A stretch of 54,199 nt of DNA, from the NCBI GenBank assembly GCA_047619685.1, contig JBLHLC010000030.1, forward strand, positions 1 through 54,199, in the 5' to 3' direction. Origin of the DNA: JABDJZ01 sp047619685. GTDB taxonomy: Bacteria; Bacteroidota; Rhodothermia; Rhodothermales; UBA10348. A program made the position numbers and the translations under genes. How positions within the stretch are numbered: position 1 is the stretch's first letter; each line of letters begins with the position of its first letter. Below, in pieces: positions 32,185 to 40,461 of this stretch. The notes beneath the pieces are model-generated. The model saw only the letters and a program-made list of their open reading frames with translations, was not told where the DNA came from and searched no databases.

Positions 32185-33204
32185 ATGCAAATCCACACGT
32201 CTGCGCTTCCTCTTACTCTCACCCGGCCCTTCCGTATTGCCCACGGAGTGTCTCACACCCGAACCAATGTCCTGGTCGAGTGCGGCGGTGGCCTGGGCGA
32301 AGCCGGTCTCCCTCCCTACCTGGGGATAGACTTTGATGACGCACGCTCCTGGCTGGCTTCGGTGAAACTCCCGGCCTGGACATCGGACGAACCGCCCCCG
32401 GTGAGATCATGGCTTGGCGACCTTCATGCCGGCCCTGACGCCGCCATTTGCGCGCTGGACATGGCACTGCACGATGCGTGGGCTCAGCGGATTGGACAGC
32501 CGCTCTATCGCCTTTTTGGCCTGGATCCGACCCGGACCCGGCCCACGTTTCAGACCGTCTCCATTCCCGAGACCCTGGAAGACCTTACGCTGGAAACGCT
32601 GCCCTCCAACGCTCCACTGAAGCTAAAATTGGGCTCGGGCAATCTTGAGATGGATGTTCAGATTGCCAGGCGCGTCCGGGACCTGACAGACGCCGCGATT
32701 TGCGTGGACGCCAACGGGGCCTGGTCCATCCCCGACGCCGTGCGTGCGATCCCCAGACTGGCCGAATTGAACGTTGTGTTCGTCGAGCAGCCCATCGCCG
32801 CGAACGACCCTGAAGACTGGCACCTTCTCAGACGCCTGCTGGCCAACCCTTCGGGGCCGGTCCTGGTGGCCGACGAGAGTGTGCGCAGCGCGGAGGACGT
32901 GCTCGCCCTTGCCGGAGCGGCCGATGCCATCAACGTAAAACTGGCCAAATGCGGCGGGTTCGAACGTTCGCTGGGACTCATCGCACTTGCACGGTCCCTA
33001 GACATGGGAGTCGTCCTGGGCTGCATGGTTGAGAGTAGCCTGGCCATCACCGCCGCGTGCCACCTGGCCTCGGTCGCAGACTACACCGACCTGGACGGCG
33101 CCGACCTTCTCTCCGACGACCCGTTTGTGGGCGTCCGTTTTGAGGGCGGCGTGCCCATCTTGTCAGACAGCCCCGGACTAGGCGTTTCCCGTCGCGGCGG
33201 GTGA
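32185..33204 (+). CDS. Dipeptide epimerase (L-Ala-D/L-Glu type), enolase superfamily
   Basis: A 339-residue enolase-superfamily enzyme of the muconate-lactonising subgroup. N-terminal capping domain: LTLTRPFRIAHGVSHTRTNVLVE. Barrel: KLKLGSG (acid/base Lys pair), ICVDANGAWS, FVEQPI and VADESV (metal ligands Asp-Glu-Asp), INVKLAKCGGFERSLGL (second Lys), GCMVESSLAITA. These features fit L-Ala-D/L-Glu epimerases of murein-peptide catabolism; the exact dipeptide is not readable. Start 32185 (ATG) gives the usual N-terminus. It ends inside the convergent OsmC-like gene (27-base overlap). With Mpl and the M19 dipeptidase upstream it suggests a murein-recycling neighbourhood. Confidence 0.88.
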   Translation: MQIHTSALPLTLTRPFRIAHGVSHTRTNVLVECGGGLGEAGLPPYLGIDFDDARSWLASVKLPAWTSDEPPPVRSWLGDLHAGPDAAICALDMALHDAWAQRIGQPLYRLFGLDPTRTRPTFQTVSIPETLEDLTLETLPSNAPLKLKLGSGNLEMDVQIARRVRDLTDAAICVDANGAWSIPDAVRAIPRLAELNVVFVEQPIAANDPEDWHLLRRLLANPSGPVLVADESVRSAEDVLALAGAADAINVKLAKCGGFERSLGLIALARSLDMGVVLGCMVESSLAITAACHLASVADYTDLDGADLLSDDPFVGVRFEGGVPILSDSPGLGVSRRGG

Positions 33205-33636
33205 GACCTGCCGGGTCTTGACCACGATGTCGCCCTCGAGCGTGCGATGGACGGGGCAGCGATTCGCAATCTCCATCAGACGCCCACGTTGGGCATCGTC
33301 CAGGGGCCCCTCGAGCCAAATATCTCTGCGGATCAGGTCGATTCGACCCGTCGCATCGGTTTCGCAATCGCAATCTTTGGCGTGGACCTTCTCGTGGCTG
33401 ACCTCAACCCGGACAGCCTCAAGGGGCCACTCTTTGCGATCGGCATACATCCGAAGTGTTATGGCCGTACAACTTCCAAGGGCTGCCCCCAGGAACTCGT
33501 AGGGTGTCGGTCCGGTGTCTGATCCACCGAGTCCGGTTGGCTCGTCTGCCACCAGCGAGTGGGTGCGGGCGCTTATGGCCGTACGGTAGTTCTCCCGTCC
33601 GATCTCAACACGGACTTTGTTTTCGCGCGATCCCAT
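33178..33636 (-). CDS. OsmC-family (YhfA-like) peroxiredoxin-type protein
   Basis: A 152-residue OsmC/Ohr-superfamily protein. The two redox cysteines are in LGSCTAITLRMYADRK and ANRCPVHRTLEGDI, and the conserved FLGAALGSC block precedes the first. These proteins reduce organic peroxides or related electrophiles. The start at 33636 (MGSRENKVRVEIG) is family-like; the frame remains open to 33720 but that part is out of character. Its first 64 bases overlap the 3' end of the upstream NRDE gene in another frame. Its end overlaps the convergent epimerase. Confidence 0.88.
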   Translation of the reverse strand: MGSRENKVRVEIGRENYRTAISARTHSLVADEPTGLGGSDTGPTPYEFLGAALGSCTAITLRMYADRKEWPLEAVRVEVSHEKVHAKDCDCETDATGRIDLIRRDIWLEGPLDDAQRGRLMEIANRCPVHRTLEGDIVVKTRQVSPAATGNA

Positions 33637-34460
33637 GTATCTAATTCCATTTGAAAGCTGAATGTCCGATCCTCGTGGGTGGCTCCCCGCACAGGGTGTG
33701 TACGCTCGGAAAACACGCACAGGCCGTCGCTACGGACCAGGATAACTGCCGATGATCTTGTCCCGTAGGTCTCCATACGGATGAACGGCGGAGACAGCTT
33801 GCGCTCCTTTTCCAGTCCGACGCCCGTTTCGGGCAACTGGTCATCCGGAGCAGGTTGTCGGGACGCCAACAATTCGAACAAGGGATCGAGGCGTGGGCGG
33901 TCTCCCTGGAGTCCCTTGGTTGCGACAATCAGGTCTGCCGTTCCCGCTGTGACCTTTGGCCAGGCCGTATCCAGCGTGGCGTTGCTCAGACCGTGGAAGC
34001 CTCGGGACAGTAACGAAGTCTCCCCCGGTCTCTCCGATCTGTTGGACGAAAAACAGGCCTTCCTGCCATCGAAAGCCACGGCATTGTATCCGTTGTACGA
34101 AGACCCGTCGATCGTTGACAAATACGCGGCGGTCCCCTCGGGATGGTCGAGCATGCCCGTCACGAGCCCCCCGCGAGACAACGCGTCGAGTCGTGTCTTC
34201 CCGGGCTCGCGCACGTTTGTTACGGCCGCGACTCCCTTCGATGGCGATGCGGCCAACCATGTGCCACCCGCGACCAGGTCCCGCCCCCCCAGAATGCTAG
34301 CCGGGGCGACCTCCTCGGCACTCCCCAGGGCACCAGTACCCTCTGCAGGACTCCACCACCCCGCCGGGGCAGAAGGCCGGGCCAGAAACTCGTCCCTGTT
34401 TGCGGCAATGACCAGTGGGTAGTCCGGGTGCTCGTTAAGCGCAAACAGGATCAGGCACAT
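33573..34460 (-). CDS. NRDE/TANGO2-family protein
   Basis: A 295-residue protein of the NRDE family. It starts MCLILFALNEHPDYPLVIAANRDEF, with Cys2 (the family's presumed N-terminal-nucleophile position) and the ANRDE signature at residues 19-23. Further family blocks: WWSP, ILGGRDLVAGGTWLA, VAAVTNVREPG, YNGYNAV, LSNATLDTAWPKV, GTRSSAVILV. Eukaryotic TANGO2 has been linked to haem or lipid handling; the bacterial role is unclear. The normal family end is near FSFQMEL, and the last 22 residues run into the downstream OsmC-like gene as a 64-base overlap, which would couple the two. Confidence 0.88.
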   Translation of the reverse strand: MCLILFALNEHPDYPLVIAANRDEFLARPSAPAGWWSPAEGTGALGSAEEVAPASILGGRDLVAGGTWLAASPSKGVAAVTNVREPGKTRLDALSRGGLVTGMLDHPEGTAAYLSTIDGSSYNGYNAVAFDGRKACFSSNRSERPGETSLLSRGFHGLSNATLDTAWPKVTAGTADLIVATKGLQGDRPRLDPLFELLASRQPAPDDQLPETGVGLEKERKLSPPFIRMETYGTRSSAVILVRSDGLCVFSERTHPVRGATHEDRTFSFQMELDTWDRAKTKSVLRSDGRTTVRP

Positions 34461-34658
34461 GGTTGGTTTTGGTGGTTCGGAGTTGCCTCGCCCAAGCTAA
34501 GGCCGGCCCTTTGGGCGATGCCCGGTCTGAAACGTGAAAACGCAGGGCGAAATGGCGCAAACTCCTGTACCTTGTGGGCCAACTGAGATCAATCCGGTAC
34601 CCAGGAACCCTGACCAGGGGCCAACGGGGACACTTATCTGGCTCGATTAAACTTGCCC

Positions 34659-35765
34659 ATGCGATCAGACAACGCCCTCCACGTTCGATTTCCCTCAGGA
34701 GTTGGTTACACCGTTGGATTCCGTCCGCTATCGGAACTGGCACTCGCCATGCGCGAAGCCAGACTTCGCCCCGGGCGCGTCTTGGTGGTCAGTGACACCA
34801 CGGTCGCAAAACTCTACGGCAGAACCGTGGATCTGGTGCTTCAATCCGACGGATGGGAGCCGCGCGTCCTCGCACTGCCTCCCGGCGAAACCACAAAAAA
34901 TTCCGAACACCTCAAGGCCATCTACGATGCGGCCCTTGGCTGGGGAATAGATCGAAAAACGCCGATTGTGGCATTGGGCGGAGGGGTGATTGGGGACCTG
35001 GCGGGGTTCGCCGCGGCCACACTTCTGCGGGGTGTTCCTCTCGTCCACGTTCCGACCACCCTGCTCTCCCAGGTGGACAGTTCTCTGGGCGGAAAGACAG
35101 GGATAAATCATGCCACCGGAAAGAACCTGGTAGGTGCCTTCCACCAGCCGGCCCTGGTACATTCCGACATTAACACGCTTGCGACCCTGTCTGAGCGCGA
35201 ATGGATGAGCGGAGCCGCCGAAGTCGTAAAACACGCATTGATTGGCGATCCGCGATTGTTCGAAATGCTGAGCGAAGACTGGCAGCTATTTGCCGGCCGG
35301 GATGTGACGGTGGTTCGAGAAGTCCTGCGACGCGCGTGCCAGGTCAAGATCGATATTGTCAGTCGTGATGAGCGCGAACATGGCCCCCGTGCCTTCCTGA
35401 ATTTTGGACACACGTTTGGTCATGCACTGGAGCAGGCCACGGGTTACGAGGTTCTCGCGCATGGGGAGGCCGTAGCCATCGGTATGCGGGCTGCACTTTA
35501 TCTGTCGCGCAGGTACAACCCAAAGTTGGACTACCGAGGGGCAGACATGCTGGTCAGCCGGATCCCTGTCCCCAAAATCGCTGCCGACATGGCTCTGGCC
35601 GAGTTGATGGCCGCGATGCGGTCCGACAAGAAGGTCGAGGCGGGCATCCTTCGACTGGTGCTGGTCAAGCGGATCGGGGCCGCTTACGTTACCGACCGGA
35701 TAGCTCTGGCAGATGTCGAGGCGGCCTGGAGGCACGTGCTGGTAGCGGGATCTCCGGCCGCGTAG
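34659..35765 (+). CDS. aroB: 3-dehydroquinate synthase
   Basis: A 368-residue second enzyme of the shikimate pathway. NAD-binding motif VALGGGVIGDLAGFAAATLLRG, then VPTTLLSQVDSSLGGKTGINH with the conserved Lys, NLVGAFHQP, the Zn ligands in AAEVVKHALIGD and FGHTFGHALEQ, and HGEAVAIGM. Length is typical. ATG 34659 is preferred over a TTG two codons upstream. The 198-base gap before it is bounded by a divergent gene and presumably holds its promoter; I see no operator or riboswitch. The TamB-type gene follows 50 bases after the stop. Confidence 0.93.
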   Translation: MRSDNALHVRFPSGVGYTVGFRPLSELALAMREARLRPGRVLVVSDTTVAKLYGRTVDLVLQSDGWEPRVLALPPGETTKNSEHLKAIYDAALGWGIDRKTPIVALGGGVIGDLAGFAAATLLRGVPLVHVPTTLLSQVDSSLGGKTGINHATGKNLVGAFHQPALVHSDINTLATLSEREWMSGAAEVVKHALIGDPRLFEMLSEDWQLFAGRDVTVVREVLRRACQVKIDIVSRDEREHGPRAFLNFGHTFGHALEQATGYEVLAHGEAVAIGMRAALYLSRRYNPKLDYRGADMLVSRIPVPKIAADMALAELMAAMRSDKKVEAGILRLVLVKRIGAAYVTDRIALADVEAAWRHVLVAGSPAA

Positions 35766-35814
35766 ACACCCGCCGACATTGGGCACCGGTCAAGAGCCGT
35801 GGCGTTCACCCCGC

Positions 35815-38800
35815 ATGGCGATCCCTCTCAAGCATATTTCCCAACGGACGGCAGCCGCTCTGGGTGCCATCGTGCTGGTACTTGTCGTCGTATTTTTCGC
35901 GGCCACCCGGACCGAAATAGGTCGCGACGCCATCGCCAGGCAGCTCGAAGTCCAGTTTGGCAAGTCCACCAGAGGGTCGCTGCACATAGGCCGCCTGACG
36001 GGCAACCTTGTTCAGTCGTTCACGGCCACTGACGTCCGCATCCTGGGGCCGTCGGGGCACGTTCTTCTGGCGGTTGATTCCATCCTGGTAAGCCCGTCCT
36101 GGGAAGATCTCATTCGCCGCAGAGTCGACACGCGGCGGGTCGAGCTGAAACACCCGCGATTTCACTTTTCGGAGGACTCGGCCGGTGTCAGCAACTGGTC
36201 CGGGCTTCTGAATCCCAGGATCCCGCCGGAATCCAGGGACTCGCCCTGGAGCTTTCAGTCGGCCAGACTGATCACCACCGGCGGGACCATCACCTCTGCG
36301 AGTGAGGACGACCCGGCGACCGCGATTGTGTTCGGCTCTGACCTGGCCTTTGATGCCCGGTTGGAGCGGTCTGAGGACGAATACCTCGTGGATCTCCTGA
36401 GCGGCTCGGCGCGCCTTTTTCCGGCTCTATGGACTGGAGCCACCCATGCGACGGAACTGGTTCTGGCCGAAGCATCTGCCCAGGCAGTGGTCGATTCCGC
36501 TGGCGTAACTGTCAATCAAGCCTTCCTGCGATCTCTGGGGTCTGAGATCCGGATGTCGGGCACCCTCCCTGGGACTGCTTCGGAGGCATTTGATATCGAT
36601 CTGGAGTCATCTCGGGTTTCGTTTGACGAGCTCAGCGCGCTGATCCCTCGACTGCCCCTCCGAGGTAATGGAGTCCTCCAGGTCAGGGCGTCCGGCTTCC
36701 TCGATGACTTTGTAGTCTCGACATTGCGGCTCTCATCTGGCCGGTCCCGGATCGACCTGACCGGTACTGTTGCAGGATGGCCTGACTCTGCCGCTGTTGA
36801 TCTTCAGATGGCGGCTACCCCGCTCTTTCGTCGGGACCTGGCCGCCCTGTGGCCCTCTCTCGATATCCCGAAACGCCTCTCACTGGACTCGCTCAATGCC
36901 CAGGCCTTTCTTGCGGGCTCCCTGGCCGGCTCCCTCCCACTGGCGGGCGAACTGGCAGTGGACCTGAGAGCCGGCGGCAGCGCCGGAATGGTGACCTTCG
37001 TGGGAAACGTGGCTGCCGGCAGCGCTGCAGATTCCTCGGGGAGTGCCCCACGAACCGGCTCCGCGCTCCGCGTTTCCGGGATTGCGGAGTCCACTTCTCT
37101 TGACCTGGGTCGGGCCTTTCTAACGTCCGCCGGTTCGACTGATGTGAATGGCCAGGTTGCGGTTGACCTGACGGTAGACCTTGCCGACCTGGGACGGCTT
37201 GGTGCCCGCGCCCTGACTGGTACGGCGGCCGGGACGTTTCGTCAATCTCTCATAGGCCAGATGCGCCTGGGCCTTGTCCGATTCGACGGGGTGTTTCAGA
37301 AGACGGTTGGCTCGGTGGATGCCATAATCGTGCAGACCGCAGGGAGTGCAAGTGCATCGGTCAGCTGGTCCGGCCAGGCAATAGCACAGTATGATGTCCA
37401 CGTTGAAGCCCGGGAGCTTGAGCTGGGAGAGCTGACCGGAAATCCCGACCTGACCACGGCCATCAATGCGACGGTGGATGCATCGGTAACCAACCTCCCG
37501 GAGTTGTTCGGTACGGCCTCGGTTGCCGTGGGACCATCCTCGCTGACGCGGGGAAGCGTTACCTCAAGCATTCCTGAGCAGTCTTTGCTCGTGGAGATGA
37601 CACCCCGCGACTCAGTCCGGGTTGTCGATATAGGGGGCTCCGTGGCCACCGGGCAGTTGATCCTGTCTCGAAACCCGCGCATCGTAGTGGATGCTGGACG
37701 GTTTTGGGTAAAGGCGCTTGCCGACGCGGCTAGGCGAGAGACCCGCAAGCCTTATCTGGGCGATCAAGGACTAGCGGCAGATTACGACATCGACGTCTCG
37801 GTTCTCAGGGCCGCGCTGATTCAGTCGGCCGGTTTGCGGTCTGTTTCGATTGATGGATTCGTAGAGGTTGCTGACCTGGCGGCATTGGCTGCCTGGAGCC
37901 CCGGCTCCGGTCTGGACGGAGGTGGCACGCTCAGCGTCTCCCTGTTGGCCAGCGCAGAAACCATTTCCGCTAGCCTGTCGCTGGAGGCACCCGTGCTTCG
38001 GTCGGGTTCTTCCAGTCTTCTCGCCGCGACTGGCCGCCTGGAATTGGCGTCGCGCTTCAGCGCACCCGTCGAGGACGCGTTGCGTCTGGCCATCGACGTC
38101 CGCGCCGACTCCCTGACCACTACGGCAGCAGCCCTTCCCTCTCCCGCCCTGCGGATTCGACTGGCTGACCGCACTGGCCGTGTCTCCATTCTGGCGGATC
38201 GCGGCGGGCGTCTCGGTCCGATCGCCTTCTCTGCGGAGACCGTCCTGATGGACGACCGCACCCGACTCAAGATCGACACGCTTGCCCTAGGGGCTCGCCA
38301 GTTGGAGTGGGGGCTTGCACGATCGACGGTCGTGGATTTGTATAGTGACGCTTTCACGGTTGAGGGCCTGCGACTCACCGATATCTCGGGCACGCAGAGT
38401 CTTGCCGTAGACGGCACGCTCTCCCCTGCCTTCGGCGATACGCTCTCGGTAGTCGCCCGGGCTCTCCAATTGGCCGAAGTGACCGAATTCGGAAACCTGA
38501 ATCGCCAACTGGGCGGACTCCTGACTGCCGACATTCGCTTTTCGGGCGGCCCGGCGAGACCGACTGCTACGGGTTCTGCCCGGGTACCGGCACTTGTTCT
38601 GGACGGTCGGCTGCTTGGAGACGTGCAACTGGAGACCAGCAGCCCTGCGGGCTCCAACGAGATCAGCCTGGCCCTGGGCATACAGCCAGCAGTGACCCTT
38701 CCGGTCGATTCCGAGTCCGTCCTGGAGGTTATTGAGAATCGCGTCCGCGTTGCCGGAACGCTTCGCCCGCCGGCCGCTCTCGACCCCGGCGAATGGAATC

Positions 38801-40461
38801 TGTCGGCTGACATCGAGCGCGGCGACCTGTTTTTCCTCAAGTACGTGTTCAACGAATCCGCGGATCGCTTTCTGGGATACACCACCGGCTCTGGAACCGT
38901 GACGGGAGCCTTCGCCTCCCCGGTTGTGGACGCCGAAGTGGAGATACGCGATGGTGCGTTTGGAGTCCCGACCGTCGGCACCCGGTATACCCTGACCGGC
39001 AAGGCTCACATTGACAAGAATGCCATCCACATCGATCAGGCCCGACTGGTGGACCACGACGGGGGATCCGCCGACGTTTCTGGCCCCCTGCTCTTCAACG
39101 ACTACCGGTTCTTCTCGTTTAATCTGACGGGAGAGTTGAACGACCTCTTGATAATGAACAGGTCCGAGACGGACGAACTGCCGTTTTATGGAGTCATCCG
39201 GGGTACCGGCGAAGCCCGTCTCACCGGGCCCCTGACCAATGCTACGTTGCGGATTGCCGCCGGCCAGACGCGCCAGGATAGCGAGTTGTTCATCCCCATC
39301 GTGGATACGATTGAGCAGGGGGACACCAGCTTCATCATCTTCGCCGACTCGTCGGGTCGGATTCCTGACCTGGAGCGCCTAATCCGGCGTCCCTCCTTGT
39401 TGGCGCGCCGCGCATCGGCCGAAAGGAAGTTCCTGGATGGCCTGGACATGGACCTGAACATTGAGGCCCCGCGCGGTTCGGTCGTGCATTTGGTGATCGA
39501 CCCTCTCTTGGGGGATGTGATCAATGCCCAGAGCGCGGGCCGCGTCCAGATTCGACGCAATCAGGGTGAATTCGAGGTTTTCGGGCAGTTGGAAGTTCTG
39601 GGAGGCGATTACCTCTTCACCGCCGGCGAAGTGTTCGTGCGGCGATTTACCATTCAGGACGGCGGCACACTTTCCTGGATTGGTGATCCGATCAATGCCC
39701 GTCTGGACATTCAGGCGGCGTACCGAACCCGCGCAAGCACGACGGGCCTGGAAGACATAGGCGTTGGGGGAGCACTCATTCCGCTGGTCGTTGAACTTGA
39801 CATAACCGGCCTCGTGCTTTCGCCGCAGGTTCTCCTGGGCCTCTCCATCGACCAGTCCAATCAGAACGCCCTGGGCGATTTCCAGGCTATCGAGGCCCGG
39901 CTAAACCGGCCGGATCGCGCTACGGAGTATGCCACCAGCGTCCTGCTCACTAACTCCTTCCAGCTTACCACCGACAACCTGGGCGCTGGAGCAGGCGAAC
40001 AGCTGGCATTCAACAGCGTCTCCCAGTTGGTCTCCTCGCAGCTCAGCCGCTTCCTTGCCGGTGCCATTCCAAACGTCGACTTCAACTTTGGAGTCCAGGG
40101 AGAGCGTGCCGAGGACCTTGACATCACGTACGGTGTGGCGCTTCGACTCCTGGACGAGCGGCTCATCATTCGGGGCGAGGGCGTGTACCAGGGCTCGAGT
40201 ACGGATAACACCAGAGCCAATGCACAGGGAATCCAAGGGGAGTTCGTCGTTGAGGTGCGCTTGAGTCCCTCTGTTTCCGCGCAGGTCTTTTTCCGAAGGG
40301 AAGGAGACATCCTTCAGAACGCGGACCTTACCAATACTGCCGGTGCGGGCCTGACGTACCAGACGGACTTCCCATCCTGGCGTCAGGCCCTGCGGCGCAT
40401 TTTCGGTCGGACCAAGGCTGCTACACATCCGTCGGAACCGGCCTCTGATGACGTACGGTGA
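35815..40461 (+). CDS. TamB-type translocation/assembly module protein (DUF490)
   Basis: A 1548-residue inner-membrane-anchored periplasmic protein. An N-terminal helix (ALGAIVLVLVVVFFAATRTEIG, about residues 13-34) precedes a very long series of amphipathic strands. The C-terminal quarter carries the TamB/DUF490 pattern: GVIRGTGEARLTGPLTNATLRI, SVVHLVIDPLLGDVINAQSAGRVQI, EVFGQLEVLGGDYLFTAGEVF, RFTIQDGGTLSWIGDPINARLDIQAAY, LLVSSQLSRFL-type ending region. TamB-like proteins bridge the inner and outer membranes for barrel assembly or phospholipid transport. The TamA partner is not in this window. Start 35815 puts the helix at the N-terminus. The last 41 bases overlap the convergent AraC gene. 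Confidence 0.9.
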   Translation: MAIPLKHISQRTAAALGAIVLVLVVVFFAATRTEIGRDAIARQLEVQFGKSTRGSLHIGRLTGNLVQSFTATDVRILGPSGHVLLAVDSILVSPSWEDLIRRRVDTRRVELKHPRFHFSEDSAGVSNWSGLLNPRIPPESRDSPWSFQSARLITTGGTITSASEDDPATAIVFGSDLAFDARLERSEDEYLVDLLSGSARLFPALWTGATHATELVLAEASAQAVVDSAGVTVNQAFLRSLGSEIRMSGTLPGTASEAFDIDLESSRVSFDELSALIPRLPLRGNGVLQVRASGFLDDFVVSTLRLSSGRSRIDLTGTVAGWPDSAAVDLQMAATPLFRRDLAALWPSLDIPKRLSLDSLNAQAFLAGSLAGSLPLAGELAVDLRAGGSAGMVTFVGNVAAGSAADSSGSAPRTGSALRVSGIAESTSLDLGRAFLTSAGSTDVNGQVAVDLTVDLADLGRLGARALTGTAAGTFRQSLIGQMRLGLVRFDGVFQKTVGSVDAIIVQTAGSASASVSWSGQAIAQYDVHVEARELELGELTGNPDLTTAINATVDASVTNLPELFGTASVAVGPSSLTRGSVTSSIPEQSLLVEMTPRDSVRVVDIGGSVATGQLILSRNPRIVVDAGRFWVKALADAARRETRKPYLGDQGLAADYDIDVSVLRAALIQSAGLRSVSIDGFVEVADLAALAAWSPGSGLDGGGTLSVSLLASAETISASLSLEAPVLRSGSSSLLAATGRLELASRFSAPVEDALRLAIDVRADSLTTTAAALPSPALRIRLADRTGRVSILADRGGRLGPIAFSAETVLMDDRTRLKIDTLALGARQLEWGLARSTVVDLYSDAFTVEGLRLTDISGTQSLAVDGTLSPAFGDTLSVVARALQLAEVTEFGNLNRQLGGLLTADIRFSGGPARPTATGSARVPALVLDGRLLGDVQLETSSPAGSNEISLALGIQPAVTLPVDSESVLEVIENRVRVAGTLRPPAALDPGEWNLSADIERGDLFFLKYVFNESADRFLGYTTGSGTVTGAFASPVVDAEVEIRDGAFGVPTVGTRYTLTGKAHIDKNAIHIDQARLVDHDGGSADVSGPLLFNDYRFFSFNLTGELNDLLIMNRSETDELPFYGVIRGTGEARLTGPLTNATLRIAAGQTRQDSELFIPIVDTIEQGDTSFIIFADSSGRIPDLERLIRRPSLLARRASAERKFLDGLDMDLNIEAPRGSVVHLVIDPLLGDVINAQSAGRVQIRRNQGEFEVFGQLEVLGGDYLFTAGEVFVRRFTIQDGGTLSWIGDPINARLDIQAAYRTRASTTGLEDIGVGGALIPLVVELDITGLVLSPQVLLGLSIDQSNQNALGDFQAIEARLNRPDRATEYATSVLLTNSFQLTTDNLGAGAGEQLAFNSVSQLVSSQLSRFLAGAIPNVDFNFGVQGERAEDLDITYGVALRLLDERLIIRGEGVYQGSSTDNTRANAQGIQGEFVVEVRLSPSVSAQVFFRREGDILQNADLTNTAGAGLTYQTDFPSWRQALRRIFGRTKAATHPSEPASDDVR

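Noticed and set aside
37821..39002. 393-residue open frame antisense to the TamB-type gene
   Set aside because: Composition is Ser/Arg/Pro-rich, typical of a GC-rich shadow frame; TamB strand patterns and motifs run through on the other strand.
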